From Prunella strophiata (Eukaryota > Chordata > Aves > Passeriformes > Prunellidae), in the NCBI GenBank assembly GCA_036583965.1, contig JAZBQD010000015.1, positions 69,108,330-69,172,329 of the forward strand: a stretch of 64,000 nucleotides of DNA, written 5' to 3'. The position numbers were made by a program, and so were the translations under genes. Position 1 is the stretch's first letter. Every line of letters begins with the position of its first letter. Positions 14,701 to 28,308 of this stretch are shown piece by piece. The notes under the pieces were generated by a model. That model was not told the origin of the DNA. It saw only the letters and a program-made list of their open reading frames with translations, and searched no databases.

Positions 14701-15724
14701 GCTCCTGCTCCCTCAATAGCTGATACAAGAAGCCACAGATGCCAAATCACTTTAGCAGCTGATGATAAAAAAAAAAAAAGACTTTTGAAAATATGTTTGT
14801 TTGAAGGATTAAAAGAGAAAGATTATTTTAAGGATTAGAAGACAAATAGTAGGAAGTCTGAAACAGTGTCACTGTTACCTTAAGCTGCATGAGTCCAGGT
14901 ATGAGGCAGAGACTTTGAAAACTTGTGGGAAACTTTACTCAGCTAGAGGTGTAATTAAACACAGCTGGAGAGCACATCTTAAAAAGTGCCTCAAGGACTG
15001 CTCTTGGATGTATGAGTTTTGTCCATCTTGCTCACAATATGGAACTTGTCCAAGCACTTTCAGGAAAACACAACCAGGGATCACTCTGCTCCTCAGGCCC
15101 AGCTGGCACTCTTTGGTCTCCACAATGTGCCAGCTTGTAGCTCCTCAAATTGCTGCTCTGTGCTGATCATGCTCTCACAACAACAACAAACAGAATGAAG
15201 TTGTTTGCAATGGAAAAAAAAATTGTACTGAGAGCCAGTGTCCTTCAGCCTCATGCTCATCTACTGATAGCTAGGGACTTGGCTAAAAAGAAAGATTTTG
15301 TGCCATAAAGTCAAAAAGAAAAAAAAAAAAAAAGCTGCTTGAAGTGTGTCAGATATTATTGCACAGCTACATTCTCAACAAAGTTTTCCAAACATGTGGG
15401 ACACTACATAGTCACACTACAGAAGACCTGAGTTTCAGCTTGTCACAGGATGTAAGTTCATGGAACATTCCTAAGTAAGTTGCACAGATCTGTATCCAAA
15501 GTGCCATTTCAGCTTCTGACAGTACTCTGAATTAAGGTGAGATACTAGTGAATAGGAATGCTGATATCACTTTGGGAATTTACACAGATATGCCACAGAT
15601 TTTTGGCTGTCAAAGAACTTCTCGAAGACTGCTGTGGGACATGTTGTACTGAACAATCCCAGAGCACAGATGTATGTTGGCTCTAGATTTAATATCTGAA
15701 AAGATCTGAGATATTGATTTTCAT

Positions 15725-15906
15725 TACTATTATTATTTCTTCTTTTTATTTTACTTTATTTTAGTTATTAAACTCTTTTAATCTCAACCTATAGGTTTTA
15801 CCTTTTTTCTGATTCTCTCCCCATCCCACTGGGGGCAGGGAGGGAAGGAAGTCAGTGAGCAGCTGCATGGTACTTACTTACTACCAGCTGGGCTTAAACC
15901 ACAACA
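15725..15906 (+). mobile_element. Partial solo LTR, 3' end, related to the LTR at 53.5 kb
   Basis: From 'agttattaaactcttttaat' it continues with 'ctcaacctataggttttacc', 'gattctctccccatcccact', 'agtcagtgagcagctgcatg' and ends 'ggcttaaaccacaaca'. This parallels the last third of the LTR at 53526-54090 (ATTAAA, 'ctcaacccatgaatttt', 'ttctcctcaccaccc', 'gttaaaccatgaca') and fits the same avian LTR superfamily. The 5' two thirds are absent or too diverged to see. The start is approximate, within T-rich sequence. Confidence 0.7.
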
Positions 15907-16838
15907 GAAGCAAACAGCTGCAGCTTACAGTAATAGAGGTCAACAACTATCATCTCATCAACATTTGAAGGCTCATTAACCTGTGGGTCAAGGAAAGTTA
16001 GCTCAACTTATCTAACAACACAAAGGAGCTGCAAAGCAAGTTTCTCCACATCTTTGATGAGTTCTTCCAGCTAACCAAAGACAAAAAATCCTTCTCAAAA
16101 CTCCTCTATACCACAAATTTGCTTGTGCTTCATCCTACACCTAGCAGACCCAGTTCAGTCCCCATATTAGCATACACAGTGCCTGGGCTTTTGGTGATCT
16201 AACATGTCCAGAACACCAGCAATTTGGAACGTGCAACACAAATTAACCATAAACTAATCATGTTAATATATGGGCTCAAAATCTCCACATCACTAACAGA
16301 TCAAAATGCCTTTTTGGTGTGATAATCAATTAGTGCACTTGCAGACAAAGAAAACTGGGAAATCTACACAGCTGGACAAATATTTATTGGGGAATATACT
16401 CCTTTCTGTATTTATGAGAAGTTCCTATTCATGAACATCGCTTCCACTGCTCTCTTGAAGAAACCAGCAATTCATGTGCCACCTCCACATCCCTAAGAGC
16501 ACAATGACTGTTACCAATTAACACTGCTGCAAACTCCCCTGCCAAAAGAAAAACTGATTCACTGTCTACTGGACCAGCAGATAGGAGAACAAAGCAGCAG
16601 CTGGAGACAGCTCCTGCAAGGCAAAAACCTCCTGACAGGACCAACAAAGTATATGGATGGAGCCCAGGGCTTTTGAAATTCATTTCCATCCTTTCTTACC
16701 AAAACAGTCACAGGAATCTTTTAATTCCCCTGTAGTATTTCAATGTTACCAACAGATACTTACATTAAACTTTTTCCTTTTTCTTATAATTAATTTAGCA
16801 AGCTTGTCTCTAGCAAGCATATATATATGCTCTCTTTA

Positions 16839-16867
16839 CATATATATATATATATAATATATATATA
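16839..16867. repeat. TA microsatellite
   Basis: A run of alternating T and A, interrupted once by an AA step, is followed by acgtatag. A shorter TA run lies at 16819-16828. Confidence 0.95.
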
Positions 16868-19188
16868 CGTATAGATGTAAGCCATCAATAAGAATGTATT
16901 TATTACTCCTAGGCTACACTGAGAGGTGGTCATCAGGGCCAAATCAGAATCTACAAACAGGCACAATTCAAAAGAAAATCCCAAAATTTAACACCCCAGG
17001 CTGTAACAAGCTGAAATTTCTCAGTGAAGCTCATTGACAAACAGACTGGGGGAGAGACACCTGCTCTATTAGAAGCATGGACTGAATTATATTTTCCATG
17101 TATTATGGAAGCCTTTCAGTGGCATTTTCTGCTCAGGGGAGCTAGGAGAGAGACCAATTAAAGCAATTACAGAATATGTACCAAGGGACATTTACTAATG
17201 GGACTAAGCTGTGATCCTGCCATTAACTTATTGTAAGTAGATGATTTTATGCACAGCTTACACTCTCTCCTGGTCAATGAGATGCTGTAATTACACCTAA
17301 ACACACTACCCCTGCAGGAGGAGGGTTTTCAAAATGAAGGATATGTCTGTGCACACATACACCTCTGTATACATACACACACACACATAACTAACTTTAT
17401 ACTGTATGTATTACATAGTACATTACTTTAGAATGTATTGTACATACAATTATTATATACTACACCATGTGTATGCATTGTATAAAGTGTAAAAGGAAAG
17501 ACAGTATTCTACTTAGTATTATAAATCAGAGGGAAAAAAACCACATGTATTTGGTTAAAATATTCAAATATAGCAGCAAATATGAGCCTGTCAGTGACAA
17601 TATTTTCTTCTTTTGTAGGATCTGGATTTCCTGTACCATGCTGCTTAGAAACAATGAACATTTTTTTCAAACACTAAAGCAGCATACAGGATGCAGGGAT
17701 AAACACACTCTAGCTGCCTGCTAACCAGCCCCAGAAGAGGAACACCAGACTCTGTGGGAAGTGTGTTGAGGCCACTGGCTTAGGATGATTCATTTAAAGC
17801 TGCTACTGAAGAGAGCTCAGCTCTGCCAGTGTTCACCTGCCCACAGTGCAAGATGAATACTTGATCCTGGGAGTAAACAGCTTTGGTTCATCTGGCATGA
17901 AAACTCAGTGCAAAGGAAAGCACAAAAAAACTGACAAAGTCTTTGTTCTGCAAGATGACATTTGAAACTATAGGCTTAATTGTGAATCATTGTTTGTTTT
18001 TTAAAACCAAGACTGTGCTATCCAAAAACCACAAAAACAGAGCTCAGCCTCCCTTACCAAATAAAATAAATGAGTGCACAAGCACAGATTTCTTTCTCCA
18101 CACAGACAGCACACTCCTCTCTCATCCACATTCTGATAGGTGCCTCTGTTTTGACGGTGCTGTGCTGGAACAAAAACCAACTGCACATAAGAAACAGGAA
18201 GAAAATTCAGATGAACTTTTTAAGTCTTTAGCCACTTCTCTTGAATCTTTGCCTAAAGGAGAAACTGTACTGTTTTGAGGAGCTGGTTCAAGAGAATAAC
18301 TTAAAGATCTGATCAAGGCTCAGAACTTGGGCTGTTGTGCCAGGAAGCCAAGGGCAGCAGTGGAGTCTGATCCCCACAATGCATACAGCTGGATTCTCCA
18401 CAGAGCTCAAAACCAGGGATAAACTACTTCAGAGTATTTTTACTATTAGGCATGTAATTATGGGCAATTATTACAGAGGTGATATCTGTAATATCACCTG
18501 TCCAGAATCACTGTCATCCCCAAAAGATAATTAGAAGAGTTGGTGTTCGTCATCCACTAATTATATCCATTTTAAGTCTCTCCTCCACTTTTAAGGAAGT
18601 ATTTAAAAGCTCTAATAATAAAATTAAGGAAAACAAAGAATTGTGCAAGTGTGACAGCATACTGTATAGGAAAACACCAGTTTGTGGATCCTCACCTCTG
18701 AAAGACTCAAACTAACTATTTACTGCTTTTGAAAACACCTCAACCATGACCTCCATGTGGGGTTTGAACATAATAATGCCATTCCAAGAAAACAGCAAGT
18801 AAAGAAATAATTACTCACAGGCTTCTAATTTTGATTTATGTTTTGTAATGTACTAGAAATTGGGTATGATTTAAGGGTGCCTGGCCAATGGAATTTGATA
18901 CGGTGTGTCTTATTTCTTCCAATAGTTTTTACCAAGTTGTAAAACTGAAACTATGACTTTAAACCCTTAACATATCAACATGATGTATTTACAACCAAGT
19001 CTTAAAAATAATTGGATCATTATCATTGAAAGCTCCTTAACTCTCTGCAACTTGAAAGTACTTGTAATGGTGGAGATATGATGTATAAAATGAGCATGTT
19101 TTTAATCTTGTTTTTAATCTCATTTTTAATGCTATGTGATCTAAACAACCAAGACATCAAAGACTAGCATTTTCTAACAGGTTTTTGG

Positions 19189-19206
19189 TTTTTTTTTTTT
19201 TTTTTT
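19189..19206. repeat. Poly-T tract (18 bases)
   Basis: Uninterrupted T run in intronic sequence, with no recognised element attached. Confidence 0.95.
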
Positions 19207-20854
19207 AGTTAAATGCCATCCAGTTTTCCTCTGCACTTTCCTCTTTGTCTCACGCCTTTCAATTTTTCCATTTATTTAAAATCCCATTAAACCTACAGCA
19301 AAGAACAGATGTGCAGTCCTAAATGCCTGGGTACATGATTCTCACAGTGGCAACCCCCACTTGAGAGCAGACAGCACCACCTCTCTCAGAGGTCACTTTA
19401 CTTCCTTTCCAAATAAACATCAGCTTCACAGCACAGGCAAATGAGTCAACATATCCTCTAATTATCAGTAATCCAAAGATGAGTTGAAGAGATAATGAAT
19501 GACAACTCTGATGCTCCAACTCTCCGCTGCTGCTTCTGTCCTGATTTCCACTGCTTAAAAGATTTGTCCCTGACCTTGTGAGGGCACATCTGACTATGAC
19601 ACTGCCACATACTAATGTATATCCTTTAAACCACAAGGTGGTTTAGAGATGATTTGTTTCTACCCTGCTCTGTGTGAAAGCAGCTTCCTGGTGCCACAGA
19701 GGCCCCTTGGCAAGCACTGCTGGCTGGGTTGGATTCCTGAGGCACTGCAGCACTCATTCCTTCAGCTCCAGCCATACGTGCAAACTCCCTGTGCAGTCAC
19801 ATCAGATAACCTCTTGGCTTCTCCACTGCCAGTTGTTTGATGCTACCTGAGGTGCTGAGACTAAGGTTTAACCCTGTTTTGCTTGCTGGGACACCTGGAA
19901 GCCAGAAGAGGAGGTAGCAGCAATCCACATGTGAAGAGCTGAGGAGGAAGGGGTTTCTGTGCCTTTGTGGGTGAGCAGGAACTTGAAAAGTGCAGAAAAC
20001 TGATGGCCAAAGATAGGAAAAACAGAGAGGCCTAAATGTCTTGGAGAAGACTAAGCAGTATGGCAGGTAACGTGAAACCTTGATCAAAAGAAGAGTGGAG
20101 AGAACTCTCCTCAGTCAAACCTTCCCAAGCCATCCACATCACAGCTTGGGAGACAAGAATGCTGAATCTCCTATGGTCAGACACAGTCCAAGTCATCTGT
20201 TGACACAGAGGTCAACAGCTCAGTGAAGGGTTAAACTCACAGGCTGCAGAGGGGAAAAGAGATCTGAATAGTTCAACATCTTGAACACTTTCAGCACTGA
20301 GAAGTACTGGGTTACAGAGCATCTTCACACACCATGATGTGTGCACAAACTCACCCTCTTCCTTTTCCCGTTCTCCTTATGCTCGCACCATTATTTATTG
20401 AAGATGTGAGTTGATCAGGGGAAGGACCATCTGCTTTCTCACCTCACAGCTGCTCTTCCATTATCAAAAAACATCAAATAACCAAACCCTGCCTTTACTG
20501 TTAAGCACATGTAATATAGATATGTTGGTCACTTCATGGTGGTTTCTTTTTCTGTGGTGAAATTCAACTGTTGGTGTTTATTATACGTAGCAACAAAAGA
20601 CCTTGTCCTAGATGAGGATCCTGCTGAAGTGCTGTTGTCTTGTTATTTTCTTTGCCTTTTCTGTTTTATTTGTTTGTTTCATTTTCTCCAGAAGTAAGGT
20701 TAGAGCACAGTGTATCCTAATTTCAGTTTGTTAGGACTGCATGACCACAACTGTGCAACACAGCCAAATCAGACTGGGTAACCCAAAGAGCTCAGCTGCT
20801 GTATCTAAATGTCTGTATCCAGGACAAGGCACTCCTTCCTTGCAGTTTTGCTAA

Positions 20855-20950
20855 ATAAAACCTAAATAAATGTATAAATAAAATGTAATTATTTATAAAA
20901 TAAATTATTTATTTATTTTAATAATTTATTTATAAAATAAAATGTAAAAT
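20855..20950. repeat. AT-rich low-complexity stretch with ATTTA/TAAAT repeats
   Basis: Repeated AAATAAA, ATTTATTTA and TTTATAAAATAAA words on both strands make an almost pure A/T segment. It is partly self-complementary and could form hairpins. Confidence 0.85.
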
Positions 20951-23900
20951 TGTTGCAATGGCAATTTGATTTCTCCTGTTTTGCACAACTACAAACAGCA
21001 GAAGCCCAAAGCAAATGTTTTTAAGAGTGCACACAAATCAACAGCTGCACTGTCTATTCTGAAAACACTATAAATAGGACAATGACCCAAATGTAACCTG
21101 GCTGTGGTCCAAACCAGTCAGTTTGAAAGTTGGAAGTTAAAATTATACCAACCCAACAAAACTACCTGAGAAACACTACATCTTCATTCAGATATAAGTC
21201 CTTATCCAAGAATGACTCTCATACTTTTTTTTCTTCCAAAGGAACCAGGCAACATGGCAGTATTGATGGCACTACTAAATTGATGGCCTGAGTACACATA
21301 TTCTTAATAAATGGTTTGAACGTGGAAGTTGAAAGTTCCCCATTTCCTTAGACATGTACACCTTCTTTGTGGTTTAATAAAAGCTAATTAAAGAAACTGA
21401 AGTCAGAGTTAAACAAACAAGCTTATTAAACTGGAACAATCATGTTTACAAGTAATAGTTATATTTAAAGGAGTCTTGAAGGTTTCTTGCTTCCTTCACT
21501 GGCCAAGCTTCGAGATCAATGATTGACACCATTCCCTATTTTTTTCAATACTTTCAAATTTCACATTAGCACAGGATTTTCAGTATAATGTACTGAATTG
21601 TTCTGGTCATTAATAATAAGAACATGAGTAATAAGAACTATCCATACTTGATACACATCCTTTAGTGCTATCCAAATCCCCTATGTTTTGTGGCTATAAA
21701 AGATGACATATTAGGGTGAGAAAACCACCCTGTATAAGATAAGCAATTGATAGTTTAAGTAATGATAGTGTGGAGAGTATGACATTAGCAACTGTATTAA
21801 TGAAAATAACAACATACTCCTTATAAGAAATGTGAATTTAGACTGGATACCGGTTAAAGCAGGGATTTACTTTTTATTCTCCATACAAATGCTCATGGAT
21901 TTAGAAACTGTAGGTCTATTGCCTATACAAGTCAATTGCAAATGTAGAGAAAGTCTCCCCAAGACTAGAAACCTCTCTATGCAAGAGACATTTCTGACAA
22001 TGTGGTGAGAGAAAGGAGGCATTGAGATGCTGAGATACATTGCTTCATCTGGTCAAGGAATCTGTGCTAGAAATCCTTTCTGAGTTATGCAAGTAAACAT
22101 AAAACCACCCAAAAGCAGCTGAGAGGGAGTAATTTTATTCAAGCAATGAATTCATTACCATTGCCAAAAAAGTCACATGAGCTACAGGTGCCACCAGACA
22201 TCAGAAATACTCATTTCAGAACTTCCTGTTTGAAATGGATGGCTTGTCCTTAAAATGAAAGAGGAAAAAAAAGCAAATCATTCCCCAAACCTGAAATATT
22301 TTTTTTCAGCCAATGCCAGCTTTGATGGCTACAAGCAGAACTGGGCATCATGGGCTTCCCTCAAACAATATAGCAGAGGGATATCATGGACTCATGCTAG
22401 ATGAGATGCCCTTGGGTCCCCTATTCTGAATTTTTCACGCTCAGGATGCTTGCCCTACGCACTAAAAATCTGTGAGTCCCTAAAACACCTAATACAGAAT
22501 TGGCATATGATATTGACCTTAGAACAAAGGGAGACTTTCTCCTCTTTGCTACACTCTCTTAAAAAACCCAAAACATTTTCCTTGTGATTTTTGTACCTGC
22601 AAAAGATGAAATGGTATCTTACAACATGCAGCATGGAAAATTTTTGCCAACAAGGAAAAGCACCATGCTTCTGTTCACCCAGGAAAAAAACAACTCAGAA
22701 GTCAAATGCATTCAATATTTCCTTAAGTTCCTCTGTTGTTCACAATTAGTTTTAAGGTCATGATAGATCTATTGTGACTGAAGGCAATAACTAATTAAAA
22801 AATCAAATCACCAACAAAAAAACCCAATCAATTTTCTTGAATACCCTAGTGCCTCTATTGACTACAGATCTCTACCACCACATTCTCCTTTTAAAATAAA
22901 CATTTAGCTGTGCAAAAGTCCTGCTATGTTTCATACATAAAAAATAATAATAATAAAAATGTCTCCTGCTAAAGTAACAGAACTGTTGTTTGATGAAAGC
23001 CACACTGTCAGACACGTAAAAAATCCCAATAATCTCATCAGTATAATGGCTGCTTAGCTCCCATGATGCTGGGAGGAAAGTTTTAAGATGGTGATGGATG
23101 ACTTTGTTGAAGATGAGTAAAACAATGAAATAAATCTGGTGCTGGTGCAGGACAGATTCAGGGAAGACAGAGACACATGCACCACACAGTTTGTGTCCAT
23201 CTGCCTTGCAGGGTTATGGCCAGCCAAGCAGATGCAGGCTGGGTCTGTGTAGAATATATGGCCACCAGAGCTCTGCATTCCATGCCTCCCACTCCCTAAG
23301 TCTTCCATGGACAAACATTTTGACTAGTCCCTATGCCTGGGTATGTTCTTCTCCTCCAAACACACATAACATGATACACTAGACTACAATAAAAGCACTT
23401 CTTGCCTACCTCACTATGGGGATACAATCTTTTTCTTAAGTGTGTGTCTCTAATTTATCCTCTCCCATCTTCTTAGACTACTTCCCCTCTCTTTCTTCCT
23501 CTTCCTTCTTCTCATTTTTAACTCATTTCCATACCTTCCATCTCCTTTCCTTAAATCGCTTAAGTGATATTTGAACTGAGATGTTGGCAGAATTAAAGAC
23601 CAGCTTAGATGACCCAGAAATATTCACACCAGAACAAATTTACCAGGAAAGGAAAAAATACCACTTTGTTCCACATCCCAGACTTTTTCTGAGCTATATT
23701 CCAAACAAATGAACAAAATGTTTTTTGTTTAAATATTTAACATTTCAATGATGATATCAGAAAAAGTGCCCACATTTTCACTGCAACACCAGAAAAGAGG
23801 TGTCTACTCTCTTTACAAGCCTGCATGTGCACAAGGACATAACAAGGGCTAGCACACTCTTGTTTGAAATTGTTCTAGACAGAGGTGGGGGGAAAAAAAA

Positions 23901-26900
23901 AAGCAAGCTTTCCCTTCCTTATTACATATTTTTAAATCTCCTCATATCAGTGTGTTCTCCTCATATCAGTGTGGTTTTTTTTATCCTTTTCTCACTCCTG
24001 TGCACATAATCTTTATCACAGTTTGGCATGGCTTTGCTCTGTGCCTCTGCAAACAGGTATAGCTCATACCAGTGGGAAAACTGCCAGTGACAGAATTGAA
24101 GCTGCAAACCTCATAGCTACAGACCTATCTCAATCCCACCAGCGGTCTCAAAGCTGACAGAGAAAATACACAGACTGCACACTGGTTTCTGGTTAAACAA
24201 AGAAAATTGGATTTTTATCAGTTTCACTGTCACCTTCTACATAGCACTGTTTTGTCAAGAGCCACTAATGAAAGAGATTAGCAGCAGATGAAGAACATAC
24301 AGTTTTGACTGAATTCATAGATTTATCTAAAACATTTTCCAGCCAGAATTATATTACATTCTTTTCAGAGCTGAAATAGGATTACAAAGCATGGAAATGA
24401 ACGTCTTAAAATATATATCTATATCATTGCCTATGACTGAGAAGCTTCATGATTAAAGATGTCTCTAAAGATTTCAGGTTTGTGCATAGTCTTGGATGAA
24501 GGTTTAAATATAGGTGACAGTACATGTCAGTGATCTATATTCCTTTCAGCTGGCATTTTGAATGGATGCCCCAGGAAAGAACAGAGGGATTTAGTAGTTC
24601 ATAGGCTAAGACATAACCCAACAGTTAACAGTGCAATTTCCTTTTCTGTCCATGTCTCGTGTGCACATGACCAATGTGTGGTACTTGGCCCACCAAGATT
24701 CAGCTCCAACACTAGTTCTGTGTGTTACAGAGGCACTGTGTGGCTGAACTGCACTGGAGATGGTTGGGATGACTACATACTGTGCTTGTGGAGGTCTGTA
24801 CAAACACTTAAAAGAGACAATTGCTAGCTGTAAGGTGATGCAGGTGGAAGACCTGAAGGTCTTTCTGAAACGCCCACCTAATTGCTCAGTGGTGCAAGAA
24901 GAATGGAAGAAACTTCTGAAAAACTGAAGAGAAATTCTGAACCAACACACAGCTTTTAACTGAGACCAATAAAAGAATGTGTTAAAAAAGATAAATTATG
25001 GGGTGAAAATGCAAATCCCAATAGTAAGAGCAGTAGAGCAAACTCTCCCCATAAAACTGGAGAGGAAAACTCTTTTCCAGAGTCACATATAAGGCTACCC
25101 CAGGCAAGGCAGCTTCCAGCAGACACCTTCCTGTGCAGCCAAGGAGTCAGAGCTGACTAAATAATGTGGTAACCACATCATTTCTTTGTGCACACAAACT
25201 GCAGGAAACTTGTGCGCCTCAAGCGTACTCACCAGATGGGATAATTAGGTTCAGACAGATCACTGACCTTCCTAATAAAAATAACCCAGAAATAGAGGTT
25301 GACTGAAGAAATCTGTGTTATGTTACCAAACTCCTAAACAGTCCATGGAAAGCCATCTATACTGACTCACCCAGTAGCCTGGTGTTCCAACAGGTGCATC
25401 TTGTGAGGGCACAAATCACTTGGTTTGGGGCATTCTTAAGGTATTCCTTGAATTTTCTTTATGGAAAACAGGCACTGAGATTTCACTGCTGGGAACTACT
25501 CAGTTGTCTTTCTATGAAAATGATGAAAGCATATATATATGCATTTATGCTAAGCTATTCTCTCTATAATTATCACTGAAGCTGGTTTCTCACACTAAAA
25601 CAATTTTGGAGAACTCAAGTCTTTCAAACATCACAAAATGCAAATTCCATTTAACCTTCCATAAATGGAAGGCTGGCACCCATTTAAATAACATCATTTT
25701 ATCTGTAATTAGAAATGTAAATATTATCAAATAATCTGATGCTTGAAAATAAATTCATTATTTTAGAGTTTCGAAGGCCATATGAGACACCATGCTCTCC
25801 CTGAAATCAGGGAGGTTTCCATCCTTTCCCATCTGTCGCTGTAGGACACGAAACAACATGACATGGACAGCAGATCTTTGTAAGGCAAAAGAGGCAAAAG
25901 AGAGAGTTTATTAAATTCTGATTCCATTTATAGATTTTTGAAATGCCAGTGTCATTGGAGGGTGACAGTGCCACCTCCTCAATGCCACTGGACAACTCAA
26001 CAGTCCATCAAGTTGCTCGTCCCCCATAAAGGAATGTAAAAAAATAAGTTATTTACACAAAGTGTGTGAGAAAGTTTTGCACAAAAATGTAAACATCAGA
26101 AGGTCTTAGAGAAACTTAAAAAATCAGGCCAACACCCATCAATTCCATTTTTCCTTCCTTGATGTGTACCACAATGTTGGAACCCCTGTTGATGAATAAC
26201 CACATTCACGCAAGGCTACTCTGTTATTTTCCAGGCATTGTCATGTCATGTAATTCTCTTCCATGTCCTGAACCAGAAAGGATTAGACACAGTGCCAATT
26301 ATTGCTAAGCACAATCTGCTACCAACAAAGCACACACTGCAATCCCAAAGACAAGCAATTTTGCAAGTACACAGGCAGAAGATAACTGCAACTCCTCAAG
26401 AGGCTCATCACTCCCATGGAGATTAGGCCTGGCTCAGTGAGCTGCAGCAACTGGCAGCATCTTTTCTTGTACACCCATGGCCTGACATTCTCAGGCAGCC
26501 AAAAATTTAATGTATCCAGAAGCTTTCTATGAAAACAGCCTACGAACACGTCCCCAACACAGACAGGCAGCTCCACTTGGCCATGCACTGGATGCCCTGG
26601 CACAGATGGGTCCATCTTGCTATTTGAGACTTAGATCTATTTTTAATTTCCACAAGGAAAAACTAGGCATCAAGGGCTAATCCTCATTTTATTAAAACAC
26701 AGATATTCCAAAAATCAAACTAACTAAATATTCTAATTAAACTCAGAGCAATACCTGTCTTTTACAAACAGGGCTTCTTTATCTGGAGTATTCAGAGGAG
26801 ATTGAAGGGACCTACACTAAAGTTTAGAGGCAGGGCTTTGGTGAGAAAGTTTTAGGTCTCTGATTTCACACAAGATGCACTTATACACATGGACACCACT

Positions 26901-27961
26901 TCCTATATATCCAGCTGCTGTCCTGCAAAAAACATTGAATCACAAGAGAATCGTAACAGTATCTGCACATTTCACTTCTGATCCCAACATCTTACTGAAA
27001 ATTATGCTAACAGCCATTCAATTCAAACTCTGCTAAAATACTAACCCACATATTTGAAAAGGAACACAGATATTTAATTATAAAGTAGGCAAGTAAGCAG
27101 GGAGGGGAAAAGAGAAGACAGTAAGTCAAATCATCTTGTTAGCTCGAAAGCAGCAGTCACTCCATCAAAACAAGAGATAAGAATGTATGAAATGACTCAA
27201 CCCAATTATTTAAGCTCCCTATTTTATTTATTTTATGCAAGTCCCACCTGTGCCACAACCACCCACAGCTTCAATCTACAGACAATTCACTACATGGCAA
27301 GAAGAAATTTGATCTTAAAATTAATGCTGACCTCTAGTGACAACTGATGGGAATTTACCTTTTCATGGGCCTGCCCACTTGGGAACACATCTTTGGGCTT
27401 CTCTGTAATTACAGAGCTTGCTCCAACTCACAGCTACCCCCACTGCAAGGAATGTGCAGCCAAGGAGAAACCCTGAACTCACATTTATTACAGTCACAGG
27501 TGAATTAAAGGTGATTTACCACAGTCTGTAGAAACGTTATGATTAAATCTAAACCTCTGATTTCACTTATTAAAAAGAGGAAATGGCAACAAAATACAAA
27601 CACCAGATTTTGAGCCTTGCAACTGTAACAAATGCATTACAGAATCAGCTATGCACAACCAATGACAGACAACTGCCCACATCTTCAGGCAGACAACCAA
27701 AATGTCATCTTTCATCTCTGGGACCATAACAACAAGGCAACCTCTTGTCATCTTGAGCTCTACAGCAAAAGCAGCCCTGCAGTTTAAGCAGTACTCCTGC
27801 AGCTTTCTCTGCAAAACAAGGGTGTGATGGGCCCTTGGGTGCAGGCATTTTCCCCACCCACTGCAGCATGGTCCAGATGGAAGGGCATGCAGGTTACAGC
27901 AAGTCACCACCCATCTTGTCTCATGAAAGCAGGGAGGAAATGACAGCAGCTGCTCCAGAAT

Positions 27962-28120
27962 GCAGCCTTGAATGCTTATAGTGATGCAGCATCAACAACA
28001 TCTGCATCATAAAAAATGTCTTCCTTCTATCAAATCTAAATCTATCTTCTTTTAGTTGAAAACCATTAATTACCCCTTGTCCTATCACAAGAGACCCAAC
28101 CAAAAAGTTTGCCCCAGTGT
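27962..28120 (-). mobile_element. CR1 LINE fragment, 3' untranslated part
   Basis: The plus strand matches the antisense CR1 pattern: 'ccttgaatgcttatagtgat' (from the 'ccttgaacacttccagggat' block), then 'cttctatcaaatctaaatc', then 'gaaaaccattaattacccct' and 'tgtcctatcacaagagaccc'. Both ends of a full element are missing, so it is an old internal fragment. The boundaries are estimates and some flanking sequence may also be degraded CR1. Confidence 0.8.
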
Positions 28121-28244
28121 CTGGGAGGCAAAGTTAAAGGGTGATGACCATGTACCACTGCAGGCAACTGTTTCGAGAGGGTTTCCAAAGTGGGAAATGT
28201 TTTCATCAAGTATGGTGACTGATGACCCTTGCAGCATGTGTTTG

Positions 28245-28276
<32 letters not shown>

Positions 28277-28308
28277 CATATATGTAAATCTGTGTACACA
28301 CACACACA
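28245..28308. repeat. Compound TA / CA microsatellite
   Basis: About 13 TA dinucleotides (28245-28270) pass through a degenerate tatacatatatg stretch into a GTACACACACACACA tract. It abuts the CR1 fragment region on its left by about 120 bp. Confidence 0.95.

Noticed and set aside
18477..18499. Inverted repeat aggtgatat / atatcacct as a possible small-RNA hairpin
   Set aside because: Arms of only 9 bp with a 5-base loop, far too short for a microRNA precursor and common by chance.
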